In this document: positions 32,668 to 41,400 of the stretch, one piece after another
How the letters are laid out: each line of letters starts with the position of its first letter
Position numbering within the stretch: position 1 is the first letter of the stretch
Assembly (NCBI RefSeq): GCF_003054025.1
Contig: NZ_QBKG01000016.1
Coordinates: 1-44,440, forward strand
DNA: 44,440 bases
Direction: 5' to 3'
Source of the DNA: Capnocytophaga leadbetteri
GTDB lineage: Bacteria > Bacteroidota > Bacteroidia > Flavobacteriales > Flavobacteriaceae
Notes under the pieces: generated by a model
What the model saw: only the letters and a program-made list of their open reading frames with translations
Database searches by the model: none
Told to the model about the DNA's origin: nothing
Position numbers and translations under genes: made by a program

Positions 32668-33702
32668 CTACTTCACAATAAACTCTACTCTTTTGTTTGC
32701 TTGGTGTTGTTCTTCAGTACAAGGAACTCCGTTTTCACAGCCATTTACGGGCTGTGTTTCTCCATAACCCTTAGCGGTAAGCCGTTCGCGCGAGATACCT
32801 TTATCTATTAACCATTGCTCAATAGCTAGGGCTTGAGTATTTGAAAGCGACATATTGTAATCGTCATCGCCTCTACTATCGGTATGCACCCTTATGTCGA
32901 GTGCTACCTCAGGATGCTCTTCTAAGAAAGTTACTATTTTTGCTAATTGCACCGAAGCATCATAGCGTATGTTAGTACGACCATAATCAAAATGTATATT
33001 GTCAATTTCAAAAACAGAAGCTAAATTGTCCCCTTGGTTTATTGTGCTACTTAACGGAATTAACTGTATAAACTGTTGCATCTCACCAGGTGTTGCAAAT
33101 ATTAAAGGCAATGTAAAAACTTCGTAATTAGGCTTTATTATTTGCAAGTAGCCATTATCAAAAGCAGTACCACTGCTCTTATTGCTCAATACGAAGAATC
33201 CAATTTCATCAGTAGTGTCGGTCAGTAGCGTTTGCATACCCTCATCGCAGAGGATAATCTGAGCATCACTGATAATACTGCCGTCAGAGGCGTCAATTAC
33301 CATACCTATAAATTCTTTCTGAGAGTAGTTATTAGGATTGGCAATCTTAGGAGCGCTAGGCAATAGCTCTGCAAACATACGTTGCGAGGCAGGAAGAAAC
33401 TGAGCTAATAAATGTTTCGCTTCTTTGTCTTCACCCATATTTTGTAGAGTTTGACTGTAGTGGTACAAATCAATGGGCGAGGGCGTGTAGCCAGTAGTAG
33501 TGGTTAGCTTTTCATACCAAGTAAAGGCACGAGGGTATATCTGTGTAGAATAATAATAGTTAGCCAAACGCGTTACTACCTCTTGTGTTTGATACCCTTT
33601 CTCGGCAATGGTTTGGTATATTAGGGCAGGGGTTATCCGTATTTGCGAAAAACTTAGCGCCACCGAGCCTATTAATAGGCTGAAGAATACTTTTGTTTTC
33701 AT
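32668..33702 (-). CDS. OmpA-family outer-membrane lipid/peptidoglycan-linked protein
   Basis: The 344-aa protein has a signal peptide (1-19), a TPR-like helical part (about 25-115: PRAFTWYEKLTTTTGYTPSP), a carboxypeptidase-regulatory-like beta domain (about 128-210, EFIGMVIDASDGSIISDAQI) and a C-terminal OmpA domain (about 228-344) with peptidoglycan-binding TDSRGDDDYNMSLSNTQALA and NKRVEFIVK. This resembles the PorE/OmpA layout of Bacteroidota type IX secretion, but the beta-propeller of PorE is absent and the protein is shorter, so I do not use that name. It begins the four-gene leftward cluster and has its own promoter. Confidence 0.85.
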   Translation of the reverse strand: MKTKVFFSLLIGSVALSFSQIRITPALIYQTIAEKGYQTQEVVTRLANYYYSTQIYPRAFTWYEKLTTTTGYTPSPIDLYHYSQTLQNMGEDKEAKHLLAQFLPASQRMFAELLPSAPKIANPNNYSQKEFIGMVIDASDGSIISDAQIILCDEGMQTLLTDTTDEIGFFVLSNKSSGTAFDNGYLQIIKPNYEVFTLPLIFATPGEMQQFIQLIPLSSTINQGDNLASVFEIDNIHFDYGRTNIRYDASVQLAKIVTFLEEHPEVALDIRVHTDSRGDDDYNMSLSNTQALAIEQWLIDKGISRERLTAKGYGETQPVNGCENGVPCTEEQHQANKRVEFIVK

Positions 33703-33733
33703 ACTATTACGAATTTTAAGACTTTTATCGAGA

Positions 33734-33765
33734 CAAATGTACGAAAATAAAGTTGAATAACCAAA
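33734..33765 (-). promoter_or_regulatory. Promoter of the OmpA/PgpH/SIMPL cluster
   Basis: Read leftward: TTTG (complement of 33762-33765), 20 nt, TACATTTG (complement of 33734-33741), about 31 nt before the ATG. Confidence 0.7.
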
Positions 33766-33784
33766 CTAAAAAACAAAAAAAGTA

Positions 33785-33994
33785 TTACGGTACGGGGTCA
33801 TACCCACATCCGCCCCAAGGATGGCATCTGGCGATGCGTTTTAGGGCTAACCAGCTTCCTTTAAAAGCACCGTATTTCTTTAGCGCCTCCAGAGCGTATT
33901 GCGAACAGGTAGGGGTATAACGACAAGTGGGTGGTTTCAGAGGAGAAACCACCACCTGATAAAATCGTACTAAAAATATAAATAAATATTTCAT
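33785..33994 (-). CDS. yidD: Membrane protein insertion efficiency factor YidD
   Basis: The small 69-aa YidD protein assists YidC in membrane protein insertion. The hallmark motifs are present: [40 protein letters not shown] and [17 protein letters not shown]. The start ATG shares its A with the fabI stop codon (TAATG), so translation is coupled to fabI. In many bacteria yidD lies by rnpA and yidC; here it is next to fatty-acid synthesis. Confidence 0.93.
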   Translation of the reverse strand: MKYLFIFLVRFYQVVVSPLKPPTCRYTPTCSQYALEALKKYGAFKGSWLALKRIARCHPWGGCGYDPVP

Positions 33995-34800
33995 TAACTG
34001 AAGCGCTCTATTACCTCATTGCTTACGCCGGTGCTTGAGAAACCACCATCGTGGTAGAGGTTCTGCATTGTTACTTTGCGGGTAAGGTCAGAGAATAGAC
34101 TCACGGTATAGTTAGCACAATCTAAAGCCGTAGCGTTGCCTAGTGGCGACATTGCATCAGCATAAGCTATAAAGCCACCAAAACCTTTTACGCCTTGTCC
34201 GGCAGTAGTAGGGGTAGGCGATTGTGAGATAGTGTTTACGCGTACTTTTTTGTCTTTGCCAAAGAAATAACCAAAGCTGCGTGCGATAGACTCTAAGTAG
34301 GCTTTGTTGTCAGCCATATCATTATAGTCAGGAAAAGTGCGTTGTGCTGCCATATAGGTGAGGGCTACAATACTGCCCCACTCATTCATCGCATCGTTTT
34401 TATAGAGTACTTGGCACAACTTGTGAAAAGATAGGGCTGATACATCCCAACCTTTTTCGGTATTTGCGTAGTTAGACTCGGTGTAAGGTATATTCTTGCG
34501 CACATTTACCGACATACCGATAGAGTGCAATACGAAGTCTAACTTACCGCCTAATATTTCTACTGATTTGGTAATCAGGTTTTCGAGGTCGTCCATATTA
34601 GTAGCATCAGCAGGGATAATTTCAGAGCCTGTTTTTTCGGCTAAGTTTTTTATTTGTCCCATACGCATAGCTACAGGGGCATTGGTAAGCACAAACTTAC
34701 CACCTTCTTCGTGTACACGCTCAGCGGTCTTCCACGCAATTGAATTTTCGTCTAAGGCACCAAAGATGATACCTCTCTTTCCTTTTAATAAATTGTACAT
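33994..34800 (-). CDS. fabI: Enoyl-ACP reductase FabI
   Basis: FabI reduces enoyl-ACP with NADH in the last step of the fatty acid elongation cycle. The 268-aa short-chain reductase has the nucleotide-binding start [20 protein letters not shown], a [11 protein letters not shown] segment, and the catalytic Tyr-x6-Lys in [13 protein letters not shown]. The sequence [17 protein letters not shown] is the Bacteroidota form of the substrate-loop region. Length and motifs are normal. An upstream promoter could not be placed confidently. Triclosan-type inhibition is known for the family only. Confidence 0.95.
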   Translation of the reverse strand: MYNLLKGKRGIIFGALDENSIAWKTAERVHEEGGKFVLTNAPVAMRMGQIKNLAEKTGSEIIPADATNMDDLENLITKSVEILGGKLDFVLHSIGMSVNVRKNIPYTESNYANTEKGWDVSALSFHKLCQVLYKNDAMNEWGSIVALTYMAAQRTFPDYNDMADNKAYLESIARSFGYFFGKDKKVRVNTISQSPTPTTAGQGVKGFGGFIAYADAMSPLGNATALDCANYTVSLFSDLTRKVTMQNLYHDGGFSSTGVSNEVIERFS

Positions 34801-34846
34801 TTTTTTTTAGATATTTGTTAGGTGTTAGTTGTTTTATTTTTCAATA

Positions 34847-35260
34847 TTAAATTAGCTCTTTCAGAAACTGTTCAGGGGTTACTACTGAAATATCATCTAC
34901 TAAAAAGTCCTTTACATTACGAGTTATGATAATAGGTATACCGTGTTCTTTAGCAGTAAAGTACTGATAACCGTCTTCTATATCTTTAAAATTAGAATAT
35001 AGCGACTTCTCAATGATATGCTTATCAAAAGGTAGTATCTTTACTATTTTGGCAAATTCTTTCAGTTTGTACTTAGTTTGCTCTTTATTAAATTTTTGTT
35101 CTAAAAAGTAAGTAACTGTACCAAAAGAAAGAGCTGAAAAATACAACGTAATCCTTTCTCTATTAGCCATAGTAAAAACAGCTTTAGCAAGATTAAAAAA
35201 CTTAGGTCTTTCAAATAGCAAATCTAAAGCTATATTGGTGTCAATAAATATCTTCTTCAT
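34847..35260 (-). CDS. PIN-domain toxin (VapC-like)
   Basis: A 137-aa PIN-fold RNase. The start KKIFIDTNIALDLLFER gives the first conserved Asp (Asp7 region) and an acidic residue at Glu17, the middle FKDIEDGYQYFTAKEHGIPI provides the other acidic residues, and the end has IITRNVKDF. The four acidic metal-binding positions appear intact, so it is probably active. It overlaps the upstream 82-aa gene by 20 nt, the usual layout of toxin-antitoxin pairs. The target RNA is unknown. Confidence 0.8.
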   Translation of the reverse strand: MKKIFIDTNIALDLLFERPKFFNLAKAVFTMANRERITLYFSALSFGTVTYFLEQKFNKEQTKYKLKEFAKIVKILPFDKHIIEKSLYSNFKDIEDGYQYFTAKEHGIPIIITRNVKDFLVDDISVVTPEQFLKELI

Positions 35261-35489
35261 AATACTTTTCTAATATTCCTCTACATAAATCTCTTTTCCA
35301 ATCATTTTTATCAGATGTATCTAATTTTTGAAGAAAGTCTTTGGGAGTCCCTAAAATACCACTTAGATTTTCTATTGCAGCTAAAAACTCACTGTCTTTA
35401 TCAGTCTCAAAATCATTTTGATACGCTAAGTTACCCTCAAGCAGCCCTGCTTGAGGGAGTGTTTCTTCTATGATAGTGTTTGTATTCAT
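35241..35489 (-). CDS. Probable antitoxin partner of the PIN protein, 82 aa
   Basis: The acidic 82-aa protein lies upstream and overlaps the PIN gene by 20 nt. It lacks an obvious N-terminal DNA-binding fold. Its C-terminal part (LDTSDKNDWKRDLCRGILEK, ending YYEEDIY) resembles the toxin-wrapping tails of small antitoxins. Residues about 11-20 (LPQAGLLEGN) are encoded by a perfect 24-bp palindrome (35434-35457), which looks like an in-frame insertion or an operator inside the gene. The family is not recognised; the antitoxin role is inferred from position. Confidence 0.6.
   Translation of the reverse strand: MNTNTIIEETLPQAGLLEGNLAYQNDFETDKDSEFLAAIENLSGILGTPKDFLQKLDTSDKNDWKRDLCRGILEKYYEEDIY
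35434..35457. repeat. Perfect palindrome inside the antitoxin gene
   Basis: CCCTCAAGCAG (35434-35444) and CTGCTTGAGGG (35447-35457) are exact reverse complements separated by 2 nt. It lies in codons about 11-18 of the antitoxin reading frame. It could be a translational hairpin, a repressor site or a small inserted repeat. Confidence 0.8.
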
Positions 35490-35518
35490 AGTTTAGGTAT
35501 TAGTTATGTTACTAAGAA

Positions 35519-36763
35519 CTAATTTTCAAATTCCTTTAGGGTATTGATAATGATGTTAATACACTCTCTTAATTCTGTTTCGTTCATTACTAATGGAGGC
35601 GCAAACCTGATGATATTACCGTGGGTAGGTTTAGCTAATAGTCCATTATCGCGCATCCTTAGGCAGATGTTCCAAGCGGTATCGCTATCTTCAGTATCAT
35701 TGATAACTACTGCATTCAGCAGTCCTTTGCCGCGTACTAAAGTAGCAACCTTTGAGTTTTTGATATAGTCGCTGAGCTCTTTGCGGAAAATCTCACCCAA
35801 ACGAGCTGCATTTTCAGCCAATTGTTCGTCTTTTACCACTTGTAGCGCTTCTATAGCAACAGCCGCTGCCAAAGGGTTACCCCCAAAGGTACTGCCGTGT
35901 TGCCCTGCTTTTATCACACGCATAATGCGGTCATCGGCAAGTACTGCACTTACAGGATAAACGCCTCCGCTGATAGCTTTGCCAAGTACTAAAATATCGG
36001 GCTTAACATTCTCGTGGTCTACTGCCAAACGCTTGCCAGTACGTGCTACGCCTGTTTGTACCTCATCGGCTATAAAAATGGCATTATAACGTTCGCATAA
36101 GGTTTTAGCACCACTTAGGTAACCTTCAGAAGGCACATATACTCCCGCTTCGCCTTGTATAGGCTCTACTAAAAAGCCTGCTACGGTAGCCGCATTTCCA
36201 GCCAATACTTTTTCTAAGGCTGCTAAGTCGTTATATGGTACTGATACAAAGCCCGGTGTATAAGGTCCGAAGTTAGTACGCGCGTTCTTGTCAGACGAAA
36301 AAGAGACTACTGTAGTAGTGCGCCCGTGAAAGTTCTGCTCGCATACGATGATAATAGCAGCACTTTCGGGTACGCCTTTTTGTTCGTAAGCCCATTTGCG
36401 GCATATTTTGATAGCTGTTTCTACCGCTTCAGCCCCTGTATTCATAGGAAGGACTTTCTCAAAGCCAAAATATTCAGTAACGTACTTTTCATATACGCCT
36501 AATTTGTCATTATAAAAAGCGCGAGAGGTAAGGGTAAGCGTTTGTGCTTGTTCTGTTAGCGCTTTGATGATACGTGGGTGGCAGTGCCCTTGGTTTACAG
36601 CAGAATAAGAGGAAAGGAAGTCGAAATAACGTTTTCCTTCCACATCCCACACGTATACGCCTTGCCCTTTGCTAAGCACTACTGGCAGAGGGTGATAGTT
36701 ATGCGCTCCGTACTGGTCTTCTAGAGCCATAGCTTGTTCTGAGGTTAATGTATTCTTTGTCAT
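35519..36763 (-). CDS. rocD: Ornithine aminotransferase
   Basis: The enzyme converts ornithine and 2-oxoglutarate to glutamate semialdehyde and glutamate, using pyridoxal phosphate. The 414-aa class III aminotransferase shows [20 protein letters not shown], the Asp motif [15 protein letters not shown], the PLP Lys region [18 protein letters not shown] and the [15 protein letters not shown] phosphate-binding loop. [12 protein letters not shown]-like substrate motif is present near the N-terminus as [14 protein letters not shown]. Length and motifs match RocD. It lies 40 nt after cysN and may be read from the same promoter. Confidence 0.93.
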   Translation of the reverse strand: MTKNTLTSEQAMALEDQYGAHNYHPLPVVLSKGQGVYVWDVEGKRYFDFLSSYSAVNQGHCHPRIIKALTEQAQTLTLTSRAFYNDKLGVYEKYVTEYFGFEKVLPMNTGAEAVETAIKICRKWAYEQKGVPESAAIIIVCEQNFHGRTTTVVSFSSDKNARTNFGPYTPGFVSVPYNDLAALEKVLAGNAATVAGFLVEPIQGEAGVYVPSEGYLSGAKTLCERYNAIFIADEVQTGVARTGKRLAVDHENVKPDILVLGKAISGGVYPVSAVLADDRIMRVIKAGQHGSTFGGNPLAAAVAIEALQVVKDEQLAENAARLGEIFRKELSDYIKNSKVATLVRGKGLLNAVVINDTEDSDTAWNICLRMRDNGLLAKPTHGNIIRFAPPLVMNETELRECINIIINTLKEFEN

Positions 36764-36803
36764 ATTATTTAATATTTAGTTTTTAGATTTTAGGTTTAGG
36801 GGG

Positions 36804-38042
36804 TTATGCTATCATTACGGCACCTACGGTAGCGTTGCTGGTTTCGTCTATGAGAATAGCGCTGCCCATTGGCGGATTGTCAGCAAAAACATCATATACT
36901 AAAGGCGCAGCTGCTTTTATACGTATTTTGGCTATCTCATTGAGTTTTACGCTTTCTACCTCTTCTTCTTGGTCGAGGGTATTGACATCTATCTTATAGG
37001 CAATCTCTTTTACTACTACCTTCACCAATCGGCTGCGCTGCTGTAGTAGGTACTTGTTGCCTTCTTTTAAGGCGCGCTTGTCCATCCAGCAGACAATCGC
37101 TTCTATCTCTTGACTTTGAGTGGGTTCAGCCTCTTCGCTGGCAAAGTAGTCACCGCGCGAAATGTCGATATCGTCTTTAATGTGCATCACTACAGGCTCG
37201 CCAGCCTTAGCTTCGGCTACCTCCTCGCCATTGCGCTCTATTTTGCTTATCTTAGTGCTGATACCTTCGGGTAGTACCACTATTGCATCGCCTTTGCGGT
37301 AAGTGCCCGAAATGATTTCGCCTGCATAGCCTCGATAGTCGTGTAGGGCTTCGGTCTGTGGGCGTATAACATATTGCACCTGAAAACGCGGTTCTTTGTA
37401 GCTGTTCTGACTGATTTCTATTGTCTCTAAAAAGTCTAAAAGCGAAGTGCCTTTATACCAAGGCATTGCCTCAGTGGTATTCACGATATTATCGCCTACG
37501 AAAGCCGAAATAGGGAAGTAATGCACGCTTTTCAGTCCCAAACGTTTGGCAACGGTCTCGTATTCGCGTTTGATGCTTTCAAAAGTATCTTCGGCATAGC
37601 CTACCAAGTCCATTTTGTTCACAGCTACTACCACTTCAGGTATGTTGAGCAGTGAGGCAATAATAGAGTGGCGACGTGTTTGTTCGGTTACCCCATTGCG
37701 GGCATCGACTAAGATGATGATAAGCTGCGAGTTAGAGGCGCCAGTTATCATATTGCGGGTGTACTGAGTATGACCAGGGGCATCGGCAATGATAAACTTG
37801 CGTTTAGGGGTAGCGAAGTAGCGATACGCTACATCTATAGTGATGCCTTGCTCACGTTCAGCACGCAGACCGTCGGTTAGGATAGCGAGGTCTATACCAT
37901 CATCGTTTTTATTTTTTGATTGTTGTTCAAGGGCTTCTAATTGGTCAGCCAATATGCTTTTGCTGTCGTATAACAGTCTACCGATGAGGGTACTCTTGCC
38001 GTCATCTACGTTTCCTGCAGTTATAAATCTTAATATATTCAT
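36804..38042 (-). CDS. cysN: Sulfate adenylyltransferase large subunit (CysN), without adjacent cysD
   Basis: CysN is the GTPase that drives ATP sulfurylase to make APS. The 412-aa protein has the P-loop GNVDDGKST at 10-18, then DVAYRYFATPKRKFIIADAP, GHTQYTRNMITGASN and NKMDL, and EF-Tu-like domains 2 and 3. It has no C-terminal APS-kinase domain. I start at the ATG at 38042: the longer frame to 38129 crosses the promoter at 38081-38111. The usual partner cysD is not next to it; the neighbours are rocD and the large surface gene. Without CysD nearby its role is uncertain, although cysD may be elsewhere in the genome. Confidence 0.88.
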   Translation of the reverse strand: MNILRFITAGNVDDGKSTLIGRLLYDSKSILADQLEALEQQSKNKNDDGIDLAILTDGLRAEREQGITIDVAYRYFATPKRKFIIADAPGHTQYTRNMITGASNSQLIIILVDARNGVTEQTRRHSIIASLLNIPEVVVAVNKMDLVGYAEDTFESIKREYETVAKRLGLKSVHYFPISAFVGDNIVNTTEAMPWYKGTSLLDFLETIEISQNSYKEPRFQVQYVIRPQTEALHDYRGYAGEIISGTYRKGDAIVVLPEGISTKISKIERNGEEVAEAKAGEPVVMHIKDDIDISRGDYFASEEAEPTQSQEIEAIVCWMDKRALKEGNKYLLQQRSRLVKVVVKEIAYKIDVNTLDQEEEVESVKLNEIAKIRIKAAAPLVYDVFADNPPMGSAILIDETSNATVGAVMIA

Positions 38043-38080
38043 TATACCTAATTTGTCGATGTCAATTTGTAAATTTGTTG

Positions 38081-38111
38081 CAAAGGTACAAATAATTAGC
38101 GAATAAACAAA
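38081..38111 (-). promoter_or_regulatory. cysN promoter
   Basis: Read leftward: TTTG (complement of 38108-38111), 19 nt, TACCTTTG (complement of 38081-38088). It settles the cysN start at 38042. Confidence 0.75.
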
Positions 38112-38355
38112 TTTGTTATCTTCCTCCATCAGAAAATTATTCTATAGCCACTTACCCTATACAAACAATATAGGAAGGATATACTAAGAGCGAACGATAA
38201 ACGAACTTTTACCGAATAGTAGATGTCCAATAAACTACCCAAAAATAAAAAAATGTACTAATTTCTCCAATAAAAATAGTTTTTTATACAAATTCCCTTT
38301 GATGTGTATATAATATAAAAAATGTTAAAAAAAATACTCGCTAAATAAAAAGTTG

Positions 38356-38363
38356 TATTTTTG
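38356..38363 (+). promoter_or_regulatory. -7 element of the giant surface gene
   Basis: TATTTTTG matches TAnnTTTG; transcription would start at about 38370 and the ATG is at 38436. A clear -33 TTTG at 19-21 nt is not visible, so the promoter may be regulated or activator-dependent. Confidence 0.45.
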
Positions 38364-38435
38364 CCAAAATTTACCTTTAACTAAGTTATTTCACATATAA
38401 AAAAAACTATTTTATTAACTGGAAAAACAAGAGAA

Positions 38436-41400
38436 ATGAACGAGAAAAAAATGTTGAAACACCTATTTAAGTGGGTGACTTTTATCTTATTATCTTTCCC
38501 TATTGCAATGTCTGCACAGATAGCTGTTAGTGCATCAGCCGAAAACCCTGTGCACTTCGCTAATACCGACGACTTTTCAGCGGGAATACTAACAATTCAG
38601 TTCAATATGCCAGCAGGAAAAACTTCTGCAGAAGTAGAGGTTACGCTCGCTGACGGAATTCAGTACGTAGCAGCTTCAGAAACTATTACGGGTGGTTCTG
38701 TTACTCTCAAAGCTGGCTCAACTAACACAAAACCTGTGTTTACAATCTCCTCTACAGGGGGTACGCTTGTAACCTTGCAAATCAAACGAAAGGTTACCAA
38801 AGCTGCAATGGCTAAATTGCGAAATGGCGATAACTTCTCCGATGCAGTAAAACTTACCATAGCGGGCAATACCGCTATCGATAATGACAACACCTACAAG
38901 TTGCCCATACCTGTATTTACTGTACAAGTACCCTCAAGCCACAATAATGCTTTGGGTACCAGTACTCAAACCTTTACTATCCTCAATGGGGGTGAAGGAA
39001 AGGTAAAAGAAATTTATTTTTCTATTGATTACCCCGCTAATGTTACAGGTAATAGGGTTGTCTACAATGGGGCTACCCTCACGCAGGTAGGTACTGTCCC
39101 TGCAGGTTTGCCTAATGCAGGCAAACCTCTCTACAAAGCTACCGTACCTGCTGGTCTGCCTAAGAATGGTACTATTACCATTTCCGAAAATTACACCGTA
39201 GCTAAGTGCGACCCTAACCGACAAATAAAATACATAGCCTACTGGGGCGCCGATAAAGACAATCTATTTGCCAGCGCTAACAACGCAAAGGCTATTAATA
39301 TCAATATGGGTACACCTAATATAGTATTAGACACTAACAACCAGAATACTTATTTTGAGTGGCGCGATGGTTTGTGCGGTAATACCGTAGGTACTTTCTA
39401 TGTTACCTACGAAAATAAAGGTACTCCTAACGGAACTGCCTACAACCTCAATACTTTGCTCTACGAACTACTAAGCTGGAGTAGCGACCGCGAGTTTAAG
39501 CCCGCTAATGTCAATATTATTGATAGCAACGGCAATAAAATCCCTCTGCCATTAACAGGTCCTAATAGCTCTGTTTATTCTATAGATTATAGCAATGCTG
39601 CTGCTTTGCAAGTTACCGCTTTAGCAGGCAAAAATATAGGTCTTACCGATGAAGACGGCGATGGGTATGCCGATGATATGAAAGTAGGTGCCAAAATAAA
39701 AATCTGCTTCGATTGGGTCAAAAACCAAGGTATAAAATGCTTGCAAAAAGGCAAGGGCGCCGAAGCTTTTAGTATTCAGCCTCAAACCCAATTCCAATAC
39801 GATGATGTCTGCAAAGGTACGCGCATTACCTCTGCTGCTCAAAACGTACGTGATAATACCTTCAGACGCTCTTTCGACAATGTTTCCGATGGATCTAAAA
39901 TACCTGTTCAGTTAGTACAAAATGTTCCTGTTGAGGGCTATTTCTACGCCGCTATCAACTTCTCTGACTCAAGTATAAGAGAACGCGTGAAAGGAAGTTC
40001 AATGACTGTAAACGAACATCGTTTCAGATACCACGTACAGTTACCTCCTGGTGTAGCTCTCAAAAATGTGAAATATCATAAAACCAGAACCTATGGTACA
40101 GAGATCTCAAACACACCCCTCAGCAATGTACCTGCTGGTGGAGTGCTAGATTATACTACTAACTCTCGAGATAGAGGCTACATTAGCTATGAAATGGTAT
40201 TAGAAAACTGTCACGGAACTGGCGGTAATATCACATATAGCCTTTATTATTTAGACAGAATAGGTACTACCAATAACTTCTGCGAAATTCCAGTAGTGTG
40301 CGAAACTAAAAATATACCTACAGTTTGCCCTAGCCCTTGCTCGGCTAATGGTCCCGTAATGAACCGCACTTATGTAGAACGCGCCGATAATTCCTATGGG
40401 TGGACTGACCATAATATGACTGCCCGCGTAGCACGTGCCGCTGTCTCTGCTATAGACCGCCAACGCGCTCTGTACTTAGACGATATCGAAGTGTTTGCCG
40501 AAGGAACGCAAGCCAATATTGCCTCTGATAACCTCTATTACTACGCTGCCGTAACTTCTGAAACTGTATTAGAACCTAAATTTATCAAAGTAACCATAGG
40601 AGGTGCTACTACGGTGTTATCAGCTAACGATTCAGGTGTTCTAACCAGAGCAAACGATGCTTCTGGTAACTATTTCCGTTGGAACCTTACCAGTGCTTTG
40701 CCTGGTGGCAACCTTGCTGCTAACCAAAACTTCTCTGTAGTGGCTACCTACCAAGTGAAAAGCGGTAATGTAAGCAATGAAGATGGTACTACCCGACAAG
40801 CTGGAGACGAATCCTTCTTCTACACCTTAGCTAATAAAAATGATACAGCTATCAATGCCGCAAAAGCACTGCATACCAATGCAAGAGCTTGTGGCACTAA
40901 GTTAGTGCCTACTTTCTATGTCGCTGATACCAGAACTATCTTGGCTACTAATAATTATGATATTAGTGGCTGTGAAGAAACAGAGTTAGGCTATAACCTT
41001 ATATACGCTTCTCGCCGTTTCAATACCGATGGTACTTACTTTACTAACGAGTTCCGTCCAGGCCGCCTTATCAAGAAAATTACTATCAAAATGCCTTTGG
41101 CTTATAGTATTACACAGCCTGTTGTTTACGAATATTTGATTAAGGCTCAAAGCAGTAGTGTTGTTAAAAACACTATTAACATTCCTTTAGCCGATTTCCA
41201 AGTTACTGAAGAAGGTAACTTCAGAGTCTATACCTATGTGAATAAACCTGAAGGACAAGCAGGTCACTTACCTCCTGGAATGATCGCCGTAAAGAACGAG
41301 TATAGTGAGTGGATACGACCAAAAATTCAAGCCTCTTGCAAGGCAAGAGAGAGAAGAACTTTCAACAATAATGATCAGGCTGCAGCGGCTGCAGGCGAAA

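Larger units (their letters stand above)
38043..38435. other. Intergenic region between cysN and the giant surface gene
   Basis: The region is AT-rich with two divergent promoters and no gene. It contains AGCGAACGATAAACGAAC near 38190, matching repeat words at 22509-22530. I see no riboswitch or RNA gene. The right half is a 5' leader of about 60 nt for the surface gene. Confidence 0.5.

Noticed and set aside
38043-38129. Upstream extension of cysN
   Set aside because: The extension crosses the -33 and -7 promoter elements, and the family N-terminus matches the ATG at 38042.
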